A stretch of 48,266 bases of DNA from Schleiferiaceae bacterium (GCA_018401735.1 JAGYKI010000021.1:1-48266); one strand, 5' to 3'; shown: positions 26,466 to 35,153, counted from the first letter of the stretch. Notes: generated from the letters alone by a model not told the origin. Made by a program: numbers and translations.

Positions 26466-26506
26466 AAAAGCGCTAGCATTATTTATAGACTAGCGCTTTT
26501 TTATTA
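26466..26506. terminator. Bidirectional terminator between the riboswitch operon and the kinase gene
   Basis: AAAAGCGCTAG (26466-26476) pairs perfectly with CTAGCGCTTTT (26490-26500) across a 13-nt loop, with more T after it and A before it. It can serve both convergent operons. Confidence 0.9.
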
Positions 26507-26510
26507 TTTT

Positions 26511-26545
26511 AACTACTAACTACTAACTACTAACTACTAACTACT
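26511..26545. repeat. Tandem heptamer AACTACT, five perfect copies
   Basis: Five uninterrupted copies of AACTACT lie between the terminator and the stop codon of the kinase gene. It is a short microsatellite-like array without spacers. Confidence 0.95.
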
Positions 26546-26550
26546 AGAAC

Positions 26551-27072
26551 CTAATCCTCTTCTTTCTCCTGAAATTCTTGCAGTGCATCCAAAGCTCTTC
26601 TTAAGCGATCTTTCCCTTGGCCTCTAATAATGGCAAAAGGTCTTTTAAACTCTTTAATTAAGTCTAGGTGCCTTTGGTAAATCTCCATTTGAAAATCGCG
26701 GTTTTCACGCAAAGGATCATCTTCCCATTCTAAATCGGGGTAGCATATAAAGTAGATTTTCCCTTCGGTAGATTCTTTTAAGCTTAAAAGGGCAGGGGGA
26801 ATTTTATCGAATTTACGTTCGGCCCATACCTGAAAGTTAATGAGATCCGTATCTAGAAAAACCAATTCCGCATTAATATGAAGCGCTTCTGCTTGGCGAC
26901 GACGATGGCCATCGAGGATTTTCATAAAATCTTGATAGTTGTAATCAGGTCCGTTTTTTTCTAAGTATTCCCGTGCAAATTCGGGTACCCAACGGCTGTG
27001 GGTAATTTCTGCTAGTTCAGCGCAAAGCTGGGATTTTCCGCTGCATTCAGCGCCTGTTACTACAATCTTCAT
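26551..27072 (-). CDS. NadR-like P-loop kinase (AAA_28 type)
   Basis: A 173-residue P-loop protein with Walker A GAECSGKS at 7-14, the pattern VPEFAREYLEKNG that in the NadR kinase domain binds the riboside, and VFLDTDLINFQVW as the Walker B-like strand. NadR kinase domains phosphorylate nicotinamide riboside; homologues are also found beside vitamin transporters of the PnuC family, where they trap the imported vitamin. I use the ATG at 27072, which overlaps the pnuC stop as TAATG; an in-frame TTG lies 9 bp upstream. It is the last gene of the YkoF-PnuC-kinase operon. Substrate (NR or thiamin) is open. Confidence 0.8.
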   Translation of the reverse strand: MKIVVTGAECSGKSQLCAELAEITHSRWVPEFAREYLEKNGPDYNYQDFMKILDGHRRRQAEALHINAELVFLDTDLINFQVWAERKFDKIPPALLSLKESTEGKIYFICYPDLEWEDDPLRENRDFQMEIYQRHLDLIKEFKRPFAIIRGQGKDRLRRALDALQEFQEKEED

Positions 27073-27614
27073 TAGATCCAAGTTAGATAGCCGTTAATGG
27101 CTAAAAATGTATAAACAACAAATAAAATAGCAGTAAGCTTCAATCCTCGCTGCATGTAAAGGTAAATGGAAACCGTATCGATTACGATCCAATACAACCA
27201 ATTTTCGGGTAATAAACTAACCATTAATGCGGTGGCTATTATGCTGAAAACCGTGGTGAAACTATCCAACCAAGGTAGTTCAGCATCACTGTATTTTTTT
27301 AGGCTGTAGCCTGAAGCGATGCTAAGTAAAAAACCGATGGATACCAAGCCAAGGTTTAGTTCCCATCCTAAGCTTTGCAAATCTTCAAAAAGGCTGATAT
27401 CCCAGTTGAAGTAGCCATAAAGAGCCATTAGAAGGTAAAAGATTTGTAAGACGAATTCGGCGTATATTTTTTTTACATAACAGAGGTAGATGAAGGCGAT
27501 AGCCGCAAGAAATGCGAAAAGCCAGCACCACACGATTTGATAGGTTAGTAATACCGTATAAGCAATGCTGCTAATAACGGCGAACCACTCAATCTGCTTT
27601 AGGTAGTTCCGCAT
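27072..27614 (-). CDS. PnuC-family vitamin transporter (nicotinamide riboside or thiamin type)
   Basis: A 180-residue membrane protein with about six to seven hydrophobic helices and the PnuC signature near the C terminus: NWLYWIVIDTVSIYLYM, then KLTAILFVVYTFLAINGY. PnuC proteins are SWEET-like facilitators for nicotinamide riboside; close relatives (PnuT) move thiamin and are often linked to TPP riboswitches in Bacteroidota. Here it is fused by TAATG overlaps to a YkoF-like thiamin-binding protein upstream and a kinase downstream, which would trap the substrate by phosphorylation. Context favours thiamin; the kinase type favours nicotinamide riboside. Confidence 0.83.
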   Translation of the reverse strand: MRNYLKQIEWFAVISSIAYTVLLTYQIVWCWLFAFLAAIAFIYLCYVKKIYAEFVLQIFYLLMALYGYFNWDISLFEDLQSLGWELNLGLVSIGFLLSIASGYSLKKYSDAELPWLDSFTTVFSIIATALMVSLLPENWLYWIVIDTVSIYLYMQRGLKLTAILFVVYTFLAINGYLTWI

Positions 27615-27877
27615 TAATAAGCGGATAAGTCCATATTGGAAAGGTCATCTTTTAAAACCTTTAAAACAAAAGGAGCCTGACCGGCGATGAAAGCATGGGT
27701 AATTTCTTTTTCTAATGCCCTAAATATTTGAGTAGAATCACCGAAAACTTGCGTGCTAAGGGGGCTCACCACCACTTTGATTTGAGGGTAATTTTGCAAG
27801 TTTTTAATAAAAGCATCTACTCTTTCTAGATAATTTTCGGAAAGAGGGTGCATGGAGATTTCAACACTAATAGTCAT
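27614..27877 (-). CDS. YkoF/MTH1187-family thiamin-binding protein
   Basis: A short 87-residue soluble protein that opens with ISVEISMHPLSENY and contains KVVVSPLSTQVFGD and PFVLKVLKDD, the pattern of the PF01910 superfamily whose members (YkoF of Bacillus, MTH1187) form tetramers and bind thiamin or HMP. There is no signal peptide, so it acts in the cytoplasm. Its ATG follows the GGGPS stop with no gap, and its stop overlaps the pnuC start. Its presence argues that the PnuC-kinase pair handles thiamin. Family call from sequence pattern; binding is not shown. Confidence 0.72.
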   Translation of the reverse strand: MTISVEISMHPLSENYLERVDAFIKNLQNYPQIKVVVSPLSTQVFGDSTQIFRALEKEITHAFIAGQAPFVLKVLKDDLSNMDLSAY

Positions 27878-28624
27878 TTAAAAGCTATGTATGGTGGAGG
27901 CTATTTCTTTAATAATAGCGGGATTTTCTTCAGTAACATTACCTATTACAATTACATCGGCTCCAGCCTCACAGATTAATTTAGCTTGAGCGGCATTGCG
28001 AATTCCACCGCCAACAATAATCGGTTTATCTACTGCGGCACGTACCGCCTTAATTATTTCTGGGTTTACGGTTTTATCCGCTCCGCTGCCTCCATCTAAA
28101 TAAAACTGACTTAAGCCAAGCATATCGCCTGCCATAGCCGTGCAAGCTGCAATTTCCGGTTTGTTGTAGGGTAGAGGAGCGCTACCACTCATGTAAATTG
28201 CCGTAGTACTTTGCCCACAGTCAACTAACATATAGCCGGTAGAAAGTGTTTCGAGATTAATTTGTTTAATATAAGGCGCAGAAATAACCTGATTACCAAT
28301 TAAAAGGTCGGGATTACGACCTGAAATTAAACTCATGTATAAGATCGCATCTGCCTTAGGCGAAACCTGCATAATGCTTCCCGGGAATAGGATTACTGGA
28401 ATTTCACTGTGCTCTTTTACAGTTTCGATACAGGTATCCAGGCTGGTGCCAGTGATAAGGCTGCCACCGATAAAAATCAAATCAGCCGCTGCAGCATTAG
28501 CTTCCTGCACTAAATTAATAAGAGCATGCTCCTCTAATTTGTCAGGATCAATTAATACGGCTAGTAGCTTTTTTGAATGGGCTTTAGCAGCGGTAATTAT
28601 AGGTGAAATGGCCTTCCTATTCAT
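27878..28624 (-). CDS. Geranylgeranylglyceryl/heptaprenylglyceryl phosphate synthase family protein
   Basis: A 248-residue TIM-barrel enzyme of the PcrB/GGGPS family: LAVLIDPDK near the N terminus, FIGGSLITG, VILFPGS, YLDGGSGA, and the phosphate-binding IVGGGIRN and VIVIGN loops. These enzymes join a polyprenyl diphosphate to glycerol-1-phosphate, the first step to archaeal-type ether lipids; Bacteroidota carry a bacterial group of GGGPS whose product use is not well known. It sits between the PPTase (34 bp upstream) and the YkoF-like gene (0 bp), so it may be co-transcribed with the vitamin genes. Confidence 0.92.
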   Translation of the reverse strand: MNRKAISPIITAAKAHSKKLLAVLIDPDKLEEHALINLVQEANAAAADLIFIGGSLITGTSLDTCIETVKEHSEIPVILFPGSIMQVSPKADAILYMSLISGRNPDLLIGNQVISAPYIKQINLETLSTGYMLVDCGQSTTAIYMSGSAPLPYNKPEIAACTAMAGDMLGLSQFYLDGGSGADKTVNPEIIKAVRAAVDKPIIVGGGIRNAAQAKLICEAGADVIVIGNVTEENPAIIKEIASTIHSF

Positions 28625-28658
28625 GGGCTACAAACCTACTAAATTATCCTTTTAGGAT

Positions 28659-29300
28659 TTAGCTTAAATTCGGCTTTCTGTAGCTAAATACTAAGCAAAA
28701 ATCTGCTTCTGATTTTATGAAAACAGGATGCGCGATTAATTGCCGATTTTCGCGGATTAATCCTTGGCATACTTGCCTATTACTGAGGTTGATGGGCGAA
28801 ACGCGCAAGTCTTTTCTGAGATCGAGTTTTGTATTGCCAGTGAGTTTTATTAAGCTTTCTTTGGCGCACCAAAAAGCCGCTAATTGTCGTAAAGATTCTG
28901 TCTTGCTTAGTGAGTTGAGTTCTTGGTCGCTTAAAAAGCGCTTAGCAATTTTAGGAAATTGATCGCGGTAATTTTCGACATCTGCTCCTATATCTAAATT
29001 TCGGCTAATGGCCGCTACGGCGTAATTATGGCAATGACTTAAAGATACTCCTTGAAAGTTTTTTACTTGCGGTTTTCCCTCTTTAGTAAAGCTCAAGCCA
29101 TCAATATCTTCTATGAGATATTTTAAGGCCGCGCGTGAAGATAGAAATTCGGCTTGTTTACCGGGATGTTTGATTTTCCGCCACTTTTCTTTATCGGCGG
29201 GAGATAGCTGAAGATTTTCTGCTTCTATCTGATCGTCAAGCTCGATTTTCCATAGAGCTATTTCTAACCATTGCCATTTATAGATTCTATGTAAAGCCAT
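28659..29300 (-). CDS. 4'-phosphopantetheinyl transferase superfamily protein
   Basis: A 213-residue protein of the Sfp-like PPTase fold, which transfers phosphopantetheine from CoA to a carrier protein Ser. Motifs visible are FLSSRAALKYL, SLSHCHNYAVAAI, the Mg-binding GADVENY, and FWCAKESLIKLTG. It could activate fatty-acid ACP or a natural-product carrier. ATG at 29300, divergent from ahcY with a 74-bp gap; first gene of a possible five-gene leftward unit. Confidence 0.93.
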   Translation of the reverse strand: MALHRIYKWQWLEIALWKIELDDQIEAENLQLSPADKEKWRKIKHPGKQAEFLSSRAALKYLIEDIDGLSFTKEGKPQVKNFQGVSLSHCHNYAVAAISRNLDIGADVENYRDQFPKIAKRFLSDQELNSLSKTESLRQLAAFWCAKESLIKLTGNTKLDLRKDLRVSPINLSNRQVCQGLIRENRQLIAHPVFIKSEADFCLVFSYRKPNLS

Positions 29301-29337
29301 CTTAATGAGTTACGCTTTTTATTGCCGAGATTTAGGG

Positions 29338-29345
29338 TATCTTTG
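29338..29345 (+). promoter_or_regulatory. -7 box for ahcY
   Basis: TATCTTTG is an exact TAnnTTTG match, 29 nt before the ahcY ATG. The nearest TTG upstream (29322-29324) is closer than the usual 19 nt. Confidence 0.45.
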
Positions 29346-29374
29346 GCGAAAATTTATAACACCTAAATTTAGAT

Positions 29375-30691
29375 ATGAGTACGAAGGTAGGAAATTACAC
29401 TCCATACAAAGTTAAAGATATTTCTTTAGCAGATTGGGGTAGAAGAGAGATTGAATTAGCTGAGGCGGAAATGCCAGGTTTAATGGCTTTGAGAGAGGAG
29501 TTTGGTGCGGAGAAGCCTTTAAAAGGTTCGCGTATTGCTGGCTGCTTACACATGACCATTCAAACAGCGGTGTTAATTGAAACCCTGGTAGAGTTAGGAG
29601 CGGACGTAACTTGGTCGTCTTGTAATATTTATTCTACACAAGATCACGCGGCAGCGGCTATCGCAGCAGCAGGAATTCCTGTTTATGCTTGGAAAGGTAT
29701 GAACGAAGAAGAGTTTGATTGGTGTATCGAACAAACTTTATTTTTCGGAGAGGATCGTCAGCCTTTAAATATGATTTTAGATGATGGGGGCGACTTAACC
29801 AATATGGTTTTAGATACTTATCCTGAACTAGCCGGCGGCGTAAAAGGTTTAAGTGAAGAAACTACTACAGGTGTACACCGTTTATACGAGCGTATGAAGG
29901 CCGGTACTTTACCCATGCCAGCCATTAATGTAAACGATTCTGTTACTAAATCTAAGTTCGACAATAAATACGGTTGTCGCGAATCTGCCGTTGATGCAAT
30001 TCGTAGAGCTACTGATATTATGATGGCCGGAAAAGTGGCTGTTGTAGCTGGTTATGGTGATGTAGGTAAAGGTACCGCGGCCTCTTTACGCGGAGCTGGT
30101 TGTAGAGTAATCGTTACGGAAATTGATCCAATTTGTGCTTTACAAGCGGCAATGGATGGTTTTGAAGTTAAGAAAATGGACAACGCCATTCCTGAAGCGG
30201 ATATCATCATTACTGCTACTGGAAACAAAGACATCGTGAAAGGTCGTCACTTCGAAATTATGAAGGACAAGGCCATCGTTTGTAATATCGGCCACTTTGA
30301 TAATGAAATCGATGTGGCTTGGTTGAAATCTAATCACGGCGCTAGTCATGTGGAAATTAAGCCACAAGTAGATAAGTACACCATTAATGGTAGCGATATT
30401 TTGCTTTTAGCAGAAGGGCGTTTAGTAAACTTAGGTTGCGCAACCGGTCACCCAAGTTTTGTAATGTCTAATAGCTTTACCAATCAAGTTTTAGCGCAAA
30501 TCGAACTTTGGTTAAATGCTGAGAAATATCCCAACGAAGTTTTTACATTACCTAAGCACCTCGATGAAAAAGTAGCTCAATTACATTTGGCGAAAATAGG
30601 GGTTGAGTTAGAAACTTTAAGTGATGACCAAGCTTCTTATATTGGTGTGAAAGTGGAAGGCCCATACAAGCCAGAATACTACCGCTACTAG
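29375..30691 (+). CDS. ahcY: Adenosylhomocysteinase
   Basis: AhcY splits S-adenosylhomocysteine into homocysteine and adenosine with bound NAD, clearing the product of methyl transfer. The 438-residue protein has [15 protein letters not shown], the catalytic region [20 protein letters not shown], the NAD-binding GYGDVGKG, and ends in the typical KPEYYRY. It is monocistronic, with its own promoter box and a strong terminator. Codon use is more regular than in its neighbours, as expected of an abundant enzyme. Confidence 0.98.
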   Translation: MSTKVGNYTPYKVKDISLADWGRREIELAEAEMPGLMALREEFGAEKPLKGSRIAGCLHMTIQTAVLIETLVELGADVTWSSCNIYSTQDHAAAAIAAAGIPVYAWKGMNEEEFDWCIEQTLFFGEDRQPLNMILDDGGDLTNMVLDTYPELAGGVKGLSEETTTGVHRLYERMKAGTLPMPAINVNDSVTKSKFDNKYGCRESAVDAIRRATDIMMAGKVAVVAGYGDVGKGTAASLRGAGCRVIVTEIDPICALQAAMDGFEVKKMDNAIPEADIIITATGNKDIVKGRHFEIMKDKAIVCNIGHFDNEIDVAWLKSNHGASHVEIKPQVDKYTINGSDILLLAEGRLVNLGCATGHPSFVMSNSFTNQVLAQIELWLNAEKYPNEVFTLPKHLDEKVAQLHLAKIGVELETLSDDQASYIGVKVEGPYKPEYYRY

Positions 30692-30717
30692 TAAAAAATA
30701 GTTTCATATTATATTAG

Positions 30718-30744
30718 AAAGCCTCCAAATTTGGAGGCTTTTTT
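30718..30744 (+). terminator. Terminator of ahcY
   Basis: GCCTCC and GGAGGC (30721-30738) with AAATTT between them form a near-continuous palindrome, followed by T6. Confidence 0.9.
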
Positions 30745-30786
30745 ATTTTTAGCTAGTCTGGGTCTCTTTGTCGGTGCTAGTTTAGC

Positions 30787-30794
30787 TAATTTTG
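30787..30794 (+). promoter_or_regulatory. -7 box for the sensor kinase unit
   Basis: TAATTTTG matches TAnnTTTG exactly; a TTTG at 30767-30770 may be the -33 element with a slightly short 16-nt spacing. The kinase ATG is 31 nt downstream. Confidence 0.5.
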
Positions 30795-30825
30795 TTGTAT
30801 TATTGTTAATCTAATAACTTGGGTT

Positions 30826-31899
30826 ATGTTTTCCTCCATAAGCGTGTTTCAGCTCATTGCCATGCATACCACCGATTTGGTGTGTTTGCATGATGGAGAC
30901 AATTCAATTCGCTTTGCTACGCCCAGTTCAAAAGATATCCTAGGCTTTCCGTCGGAGGACCTTTTAGGCAAGAAATTAACCGACTTTTTAAGCGAACAGT
31001 TTATTAATGAGATGGACTTTAATACTCTGATGCGCTTTTTTGAGCAGCCGGGTACACGCATCCGCTACCAAATTAAGCACGGTAAAGGCAAGCTACGTTG
31101 GCTTGAAACTACTTATACTATTCTAGAGCCTGGCATGAATTACCGCAGCTTAAGTACCACCAGAGACATTACAGAAAGTGTTCATCTAACCGACGATCTT
31201 ATGCAGGCCTTATCGAAAGAACAGGAGCTGTCTAAGTTTAAAACTAATCTCTACTCCATTGCTAGTCATGAGTTTAAAACTCCTTTGGCTATTATTCAAG
31301 CGAATATAGAAATGCTAAAAGTAAAGCAAAGTCCTAAACTTCTTACGGTTGGTTTAGCAACGATGGAGGAAGAAGTAGATCGTTTAAACGATATGATTAT
31401 GGATATGCTAGAGCTGAAGCGCTTAACGATAGGGAGGAGGAATTTTAATACCACTGCCGTAGATGTGAAGCAATTAATTACTGACCTCTTGGATATCTAT
31501 AAGGGCGAAGAAAATAATTATATGCTCGAACTAATTATCGAAGGCGGTGAGCCTTTTGAAATACAGGCCGATTATTCGTTAATGCGCTATGTGTTTACCA
31601 ATTTAATTGGTAATTCCATTAAGTTTTCTAACGAGGTTGTAGATGTGAAAGTCCGTTTACGCTATCAAACAGATGCGTTGCAAATATTAGTAGTAGATAA
31701 GGGTATTGGTATTCCTGAAGAAGATCAAACCCGCATTTTTCAGTCTTTTTATCGTGGATCCAACGTGGGTAACATTTCTGGCACCGGAGTAGGCTTATCT
31801 ATTGTTTCAGAATTTGTGAACCTGCATAAAGGAAAAATAAAACTTCAAAGTGAAGAGGGGCAAGGAAGCACCTTCACTATAACTCTCCCTAAATCTTAA
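30826..31899 (+). CDS. PAS-domain sensor histidine kinase
   Basis: A 357-residue soluble kinase without membrane helices. A PAS domain fills about residues 1-115 (DLVCLHDGDNSIRFATPS, ending with TRDITE), followed by the HisKA domain with H-box SHEFKTP (phospho-acceptor H148) and an HATPase domain with N-box NLIGNSIKFS, G1 DKGIGIP and G2 GTGVGLS. All key residues are intact. The two response-regulator genes downstream are separated by 3 nt and a 4-nt overlap, so the three form one signalling operon. The signal sensed is cytoplasmic and unknown. Confidence 0.93.
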   Translation: MFSSISVFQLIAMHTTDLVCLHDGDNSIRFATPSSKDILGFPSEDLLGKKLTDFLSEQFINEMDFNTLMRFFEQPGTRIRYQIKHGKGKLRWLETTYTILEPGMNYRSLSTTRDITESVHLTDDLMQALSKEQELSKFKTNLYSIASHEFKTPLAIIQANIEMLKVKQSPKLLTVGLATMEEEVDRLNDMIMDMLELKRLTIGRRNFNTTAVDVKQLITDLLDIYKGEENNYMLELIIEGGEPFEIQADYSLMRYVFTNLIGNSIKFSNEVVDVKVRLRYQTDALQILVVDKGIGIPEEDQTRIFQSFYRGSNVGNISGTGVGLSIVSEFVNLHKGKIKLQSEEGQGSTFTITLPKS

Positions 31900-31902
31900 A
31901 TT

Positions 31903-32643
31903 ATGCAAAAGAAATTATTAATTGTAGAAGATAACGAGAAGCTCTTAAATTCTATGACCGCTCTTTTTGAGGATTATTTTGTGGTTTACGAAGCCACCAA
32001 TGGCTTGGAAGGCTTGGAGAAGTGTAGGCTAAATTTACCTGATATTATCATCAGTGACATTATGATGCCTAAGATGAATGGTTATGAACTGACGGAAGGT
32101 GTAAAGTCTAACGATCGCACGATGCATATCCCTATCATTTTGCTAACTGCATTAGGGGAAGATGAGCGTCGCATTGATGGCTATAAGTTTGGGGCAGACG
32201 ATTATATTGTGAAGCCCTTTAAATTCGATATTCTCTTAGCACGAGTAAATAACTTGCTGAAAACCCGCGAGCAATTGCAGCGCATCTACGATATCTCGGC
32301 GCCTATCAATCACGACTTTGGCGTGAAAGACCCCGTGCTTTCGCACATGGAGGCTTTGTTGGTAAATCACTTTCGCTTCCGTAAATTTAGCATCCCAGAA
32401 ATAGCTGAGCTGATGAATCTCTCTACGCCTAAATTAGAGCGTGAGGTAAAACGTTTAACTGGAATGACTCCCATTCAGTACATTAATGATTTCCGTTTAA
32501 GTAAAGCGAAGAATATGTTGCAAACCGAAGAGCTTAGCATATTTGAAGTGTCGCATGTTTTGGGCTTTCGTAGCTTAAGTTATTTTGGAAAGGCGTACAA
32601 AGATAAGTTTGGTATTTCGCCATCAAAAACGAAGCAAATATGA
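31903..32643 (+). CDS. Response regulator with AraC-type DNA-binding domain
   Basis: A 246-residue protein: an N-terminal receiver (phospho-acceptor D52 in SDIMMPKMNG, conserved T82 and K104) and a C-terminal AraC/XylS helix-turn-helix (about 145-244) with FEVSHVLGFRSLSYFGKAYKDKFG. This is the output half of a hybrid two-component protein as seen in Bacteroides, but as a separate protein. It follows the sensor kinase by 3 nt and overlaps the next regulator (ATGA). Confidence 0.94.
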   Translation: MQKKLLIVEDNEKLLNSMTALFEDYFVVYEATNGLEGLEKCRLNLPDIIISDIMMPKMNGYELTEGVKSNDRTMHIPIILLTALGEDERRIDGYKFGADDYIVKPFKFDILLARVNNLLKTREQLQRIYDISAPINHDFGVKDPVLSHMEALLVNHFRFRKFSIPEIAELMNLSTPKLEREVKRLTGMTPIQYINDFRLSKAKNMLQTEELSIFEVSHVLGFRSLSYFGKAYKDKFGISPSKTKQI

Positions 32644-33062
32644 TAGATGCGGAATTGAACATAATGATCGTTGATAATGATCAAGTAAACAGCTTTGTTC
32701 TTAAAAATATCATTACTCGTAATTATTCTGGGGCGAAGGTTTCGCTTTTTCCTGACGGAGCTGAGGGCATAGAGGAATTACAAAGGTTAGAAACCGCAGA
32801 GCAAGATTTTCCGGCGGTAATACTCCTCGATATCTACATGCCAGTGATGGATGGTTTTGAGTTTTTAGCCGAGTATATGGAACGATTCGCTTACAAGGAA
32901 ACCATCATTTTTGCTATGAGTAATTCCCTAATCAAAGAGGATCAACAAAGGGCGAACGAATTTGATGTAGTGAAAGGATTTATTACCAAGCCGCTCATCT
33001 ATAATAATATAGAGTTTATAGTAGAAACCTTTATTCAAGAAAGAGAAAAACGGTATTTATAG
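32640..33062 (+). CDS. Single-domain response regulator
   Basis: A 140-residue receiver alone, with no output domain: D64 (LLDIYMPVMDG) is the phospho-acceptor, S94 and K117 complete the switch. It is translationally coupled (ATGA) to the AraC-type regulator. A lone receiver beside a DNA-binding one often acts as a phosphate sink or interacts with another protein; here it would compete with the AraC-type regulator for the same kinase. It is convergent with the T9SS-sorted gene with a 9-bp gap. Confidence 0.9.
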   Translation: MIDAELNIMIVDNDQVNSFVLKNIITRNYSGAKVSLFPDGAEGIEELQRLETAEQDFPAVILLDIYMPVMDGFEFLAEYMERFAYKETIIFAMSNSLIKEDQQRANEFDVVKGFITKPLIYNNIEFIVETFIQEREKRYL

Positions 33063-33071
33063 ATTTAAGGA

Positions 33072-35153
33072 TTATTCAAATACAATTTTTGTACGGAATT
33101 GAAATCCTTTATCCGTATTAAGCTCTAAATAGTAAATGCCCGACTGTGGCTTTATTATTTGGAGCTTTTTTTGGTTTTTACGCATCTGCCCACGAGCGAT
33201 TTCTTGACCTTTTATGTTATAAACTTTATAGTTATTAAAGTCTACGGACGCATCTATAGAGATGAAACCAGTGCGGTTGGGATTCGGGAAAATGGAAATT
33301 TTGGGGAGTTGAATAGCTTCTTCTTCCAATGCGATTGGGACAGTTGCCCAGGGGAGGTAAATTTTAAAGAGAACGCCTGCTACCGAGCTTACTAATAAAG
33401 CAGAATCACCTACTCCGGCCGCGCTGTATAAGTAAGGGTAAGCAAGATCTATACTAGCTTTAGCAACACTATTTCCAGCATCGAGGCTATATTCTACTGT
33501 TGGGTTCGAACGAATATTGAAATAGATCGAATCGTTGAAGATATAATCGAGCCTTTTGTTAAAAGCTTTTCCGCCAATTAACTGCCAGTCGTAATAGTTG
33601 TTGGACTTGTAAACACCTGAGTCGGAGCTGAGGTAAAAGTTATTCTCAATTCTTTTGAAATTGAAAAATTTGGTATCGGTAAAAGGACTGTCAAATGTAC
33701 TGCCTGCATTATTGGTGCGGTACAGTCTATGGTCGATAATTACCGAGCCAGTATCGCAGTTTTTGAAGCCAATATCTTGCACTGTACTCAGGAATTCGCC
33801 TGTATTCACATCGGAGCTTATTTGTCGTAAGACGTTTGTGCTGCCATCGTATAGATTAACCTTGGCTTCGTCTCTTGGAAATGCGCTTTGCAAATAAATA
33901 TCAATAAGGCAGGTGGTGTCTACCGCACGATTGTATTCGTGTACATTAAATAGGGAGCTAATACCCGTTGCAGAACTAAGATGTTCATCCCAGGTTTTTC
34001 CATCATCTCTTGTTTCAAAGAACTTATTTCCTTGTTTAGCGATACCTAAGCCATATTCCATTTGATTAAAGGGCCAATAGTTATTATTATGGGGGCTGCC
34101 AACAAGGTCGGCGCTGCTAGTTATAAAATTAGTGGGAACGTAAAAAACACTGTCCAATGAAGTGTTAGCAATGTAGTCGATTATATTGCTATTGCTATTT
34201 CCCCAAATTACTTTTTGATTGCTAAGGGGGCGGAAGAAGGCAATATTTCCTAATGTAAAAGGATGGAAGGGTTTGTAGCTATTGTACCACATTCGTCCAT
34301 CAGAATATTCAAAAGAACCAGCATTATAGATTTTACTGCGGTTTATCCACTGCATAGTAGTGTCGGCGAAGAGGAAAACATAAGAAAGATTGTCTTCGCG
34401 AATAAATTGATTGCCAGGGGTGTAGATATTTATGAAGGGGCGGTTACGGGTAGATATTTCATTTACTTCGAAAGTAGTATCTAGGTCGAGCTCGTAGCGG
34501 TAAAGTTGCAGATCTACTTCAAAGAGATAGCGCAGGCTGTCCACTTGATGATAGTATAGAGGGAGCGCTTTGCCAGGATAGCGCTGTGGCCATTCAACAC
34601 GTTTGATAATGGTGTCTGAGTAAAGGTGGTAAATGCTGCTATCGGATTTTAAGATAAGGCTTAAATAATCTTCGTCGCCTAAAATAGATTTGTAATAACG
34701 ATGATCGGTGCTCCATGTATTAGCAGAATCGCGGCTAGTAAATATTTTCCCAAGTACATCTTGAAAAACCCAGAAGTCGGGTTTTAAAAACCAAAAATTA
34801 AAAAAATCGGGACTTTTAATAAGTGTCCAAGTGTTGCCACCATCGCGAGTTATGTATTTGCCTTTGGTGAAGATACGATTAGAAAGAACTTCAATGCGCG
34901 AACCCGTCACAAAACTATCGGTTTGGACCAAAGTATAATTGAAATTTTGCAGCGTAGAATCGTTAAAGAGCTTGAATCGATAAAGATAAGGTCCGGCCAC
35001 ATTAATGATGGCTGACTGATCGGGAAATACATGGATATCGGTAGGGTATTGCGGTAATCCTTGAGGAGCTAGTTGCTCGAAACGTAAAATATTTTGCGAC
35101 TGAGCACTGAAGAAGAATAATGATACTATTGGGGCAAGTATTTTTTTTAGCAT
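33072..35153 (-). CDS. Secreted protein with T9SS type A sorting domain
   Basis: A 693-residue protein with a signal peptide (MLKKILAPIVSLFFFSAQS), a long region with Asp-rich beta-propeller-like repeats such as SRDSANTW, TRDGGNTW and ETRDDGKTW (BNR/YCF48-like blades), and a C-terminal T9SS sorting domain of about 78 residues (ISIFPNPN, KVYNIKGQEI, SGIYYLEL). It is exported by the type IX system, consistent with the gld genes in this window. Function beyond a probable surface or glycan-binding propeller is not clear. Confidence 0.88.
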   Translation of the reverse strand: MLKKILAPIVSLFFFSAQSQNILRFEQLAPQGLPQYPTDIHVFPDQSAIINVAGPYLYRFKLFNDSTLQNFNYTLVQTDSFVTGSRIEVLSNRIFTKGKYITRDGGNTWTLIKSPDFFNFWFLKPDFWVFQDVLGKIFTSRDSANTWSTDHRYYKSILGDEDYLSLILKSDSSIYHLYSDTIIKRVEWPQRYPGKALPLYYHQVDSLRYLFEVDLQLYRYELDLDTTFEVNEISTRNRPFINIYTPGNQFIREDNLSYVFLFADTTMQWINRSKIYNAGSFEYSDGRMWYNSYKPFHPFTLGNIAFFRPLSNQKVIWGNSNSNIIDYIANTSLDSVFYVPTNFITSSADLVGSPHNNNYWPFNQMEYGLGIAKQGNKFFETRDDGKTWDEHLSSATGISSLFNVHEYNRAVDTTCLIDIYLQSAFPRDEAKVNLYDGSTNVLRQISSDVNTGEFLSTVQDIGFKNCDTGSVIIDHRLYRTNNAGSTFDSPFTDTKFFNFKRIENNFYLSSDSGVYKSNNYYDWQLIGGKAFNKRLDYIFNDSIYFNIRSNPTVEYSLDAGNSVAKASIDLAYPYLYSAAGVGDSALLVSSVAGVLFKIYLPWATVPIALEEEAIQLPKISIFPNPNRTGFISIDASVDFNNYKVYNIKGQEIARGQMRKNQKKLQIIKPQSGIYYLELNTDKGFQFRTKIVFE

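Noticed and set aside
26511..26545. Possible CRISPR array
   Set aside because: The heptamer copies have no spacers and the unit is far too short for a CRISPR repeat.
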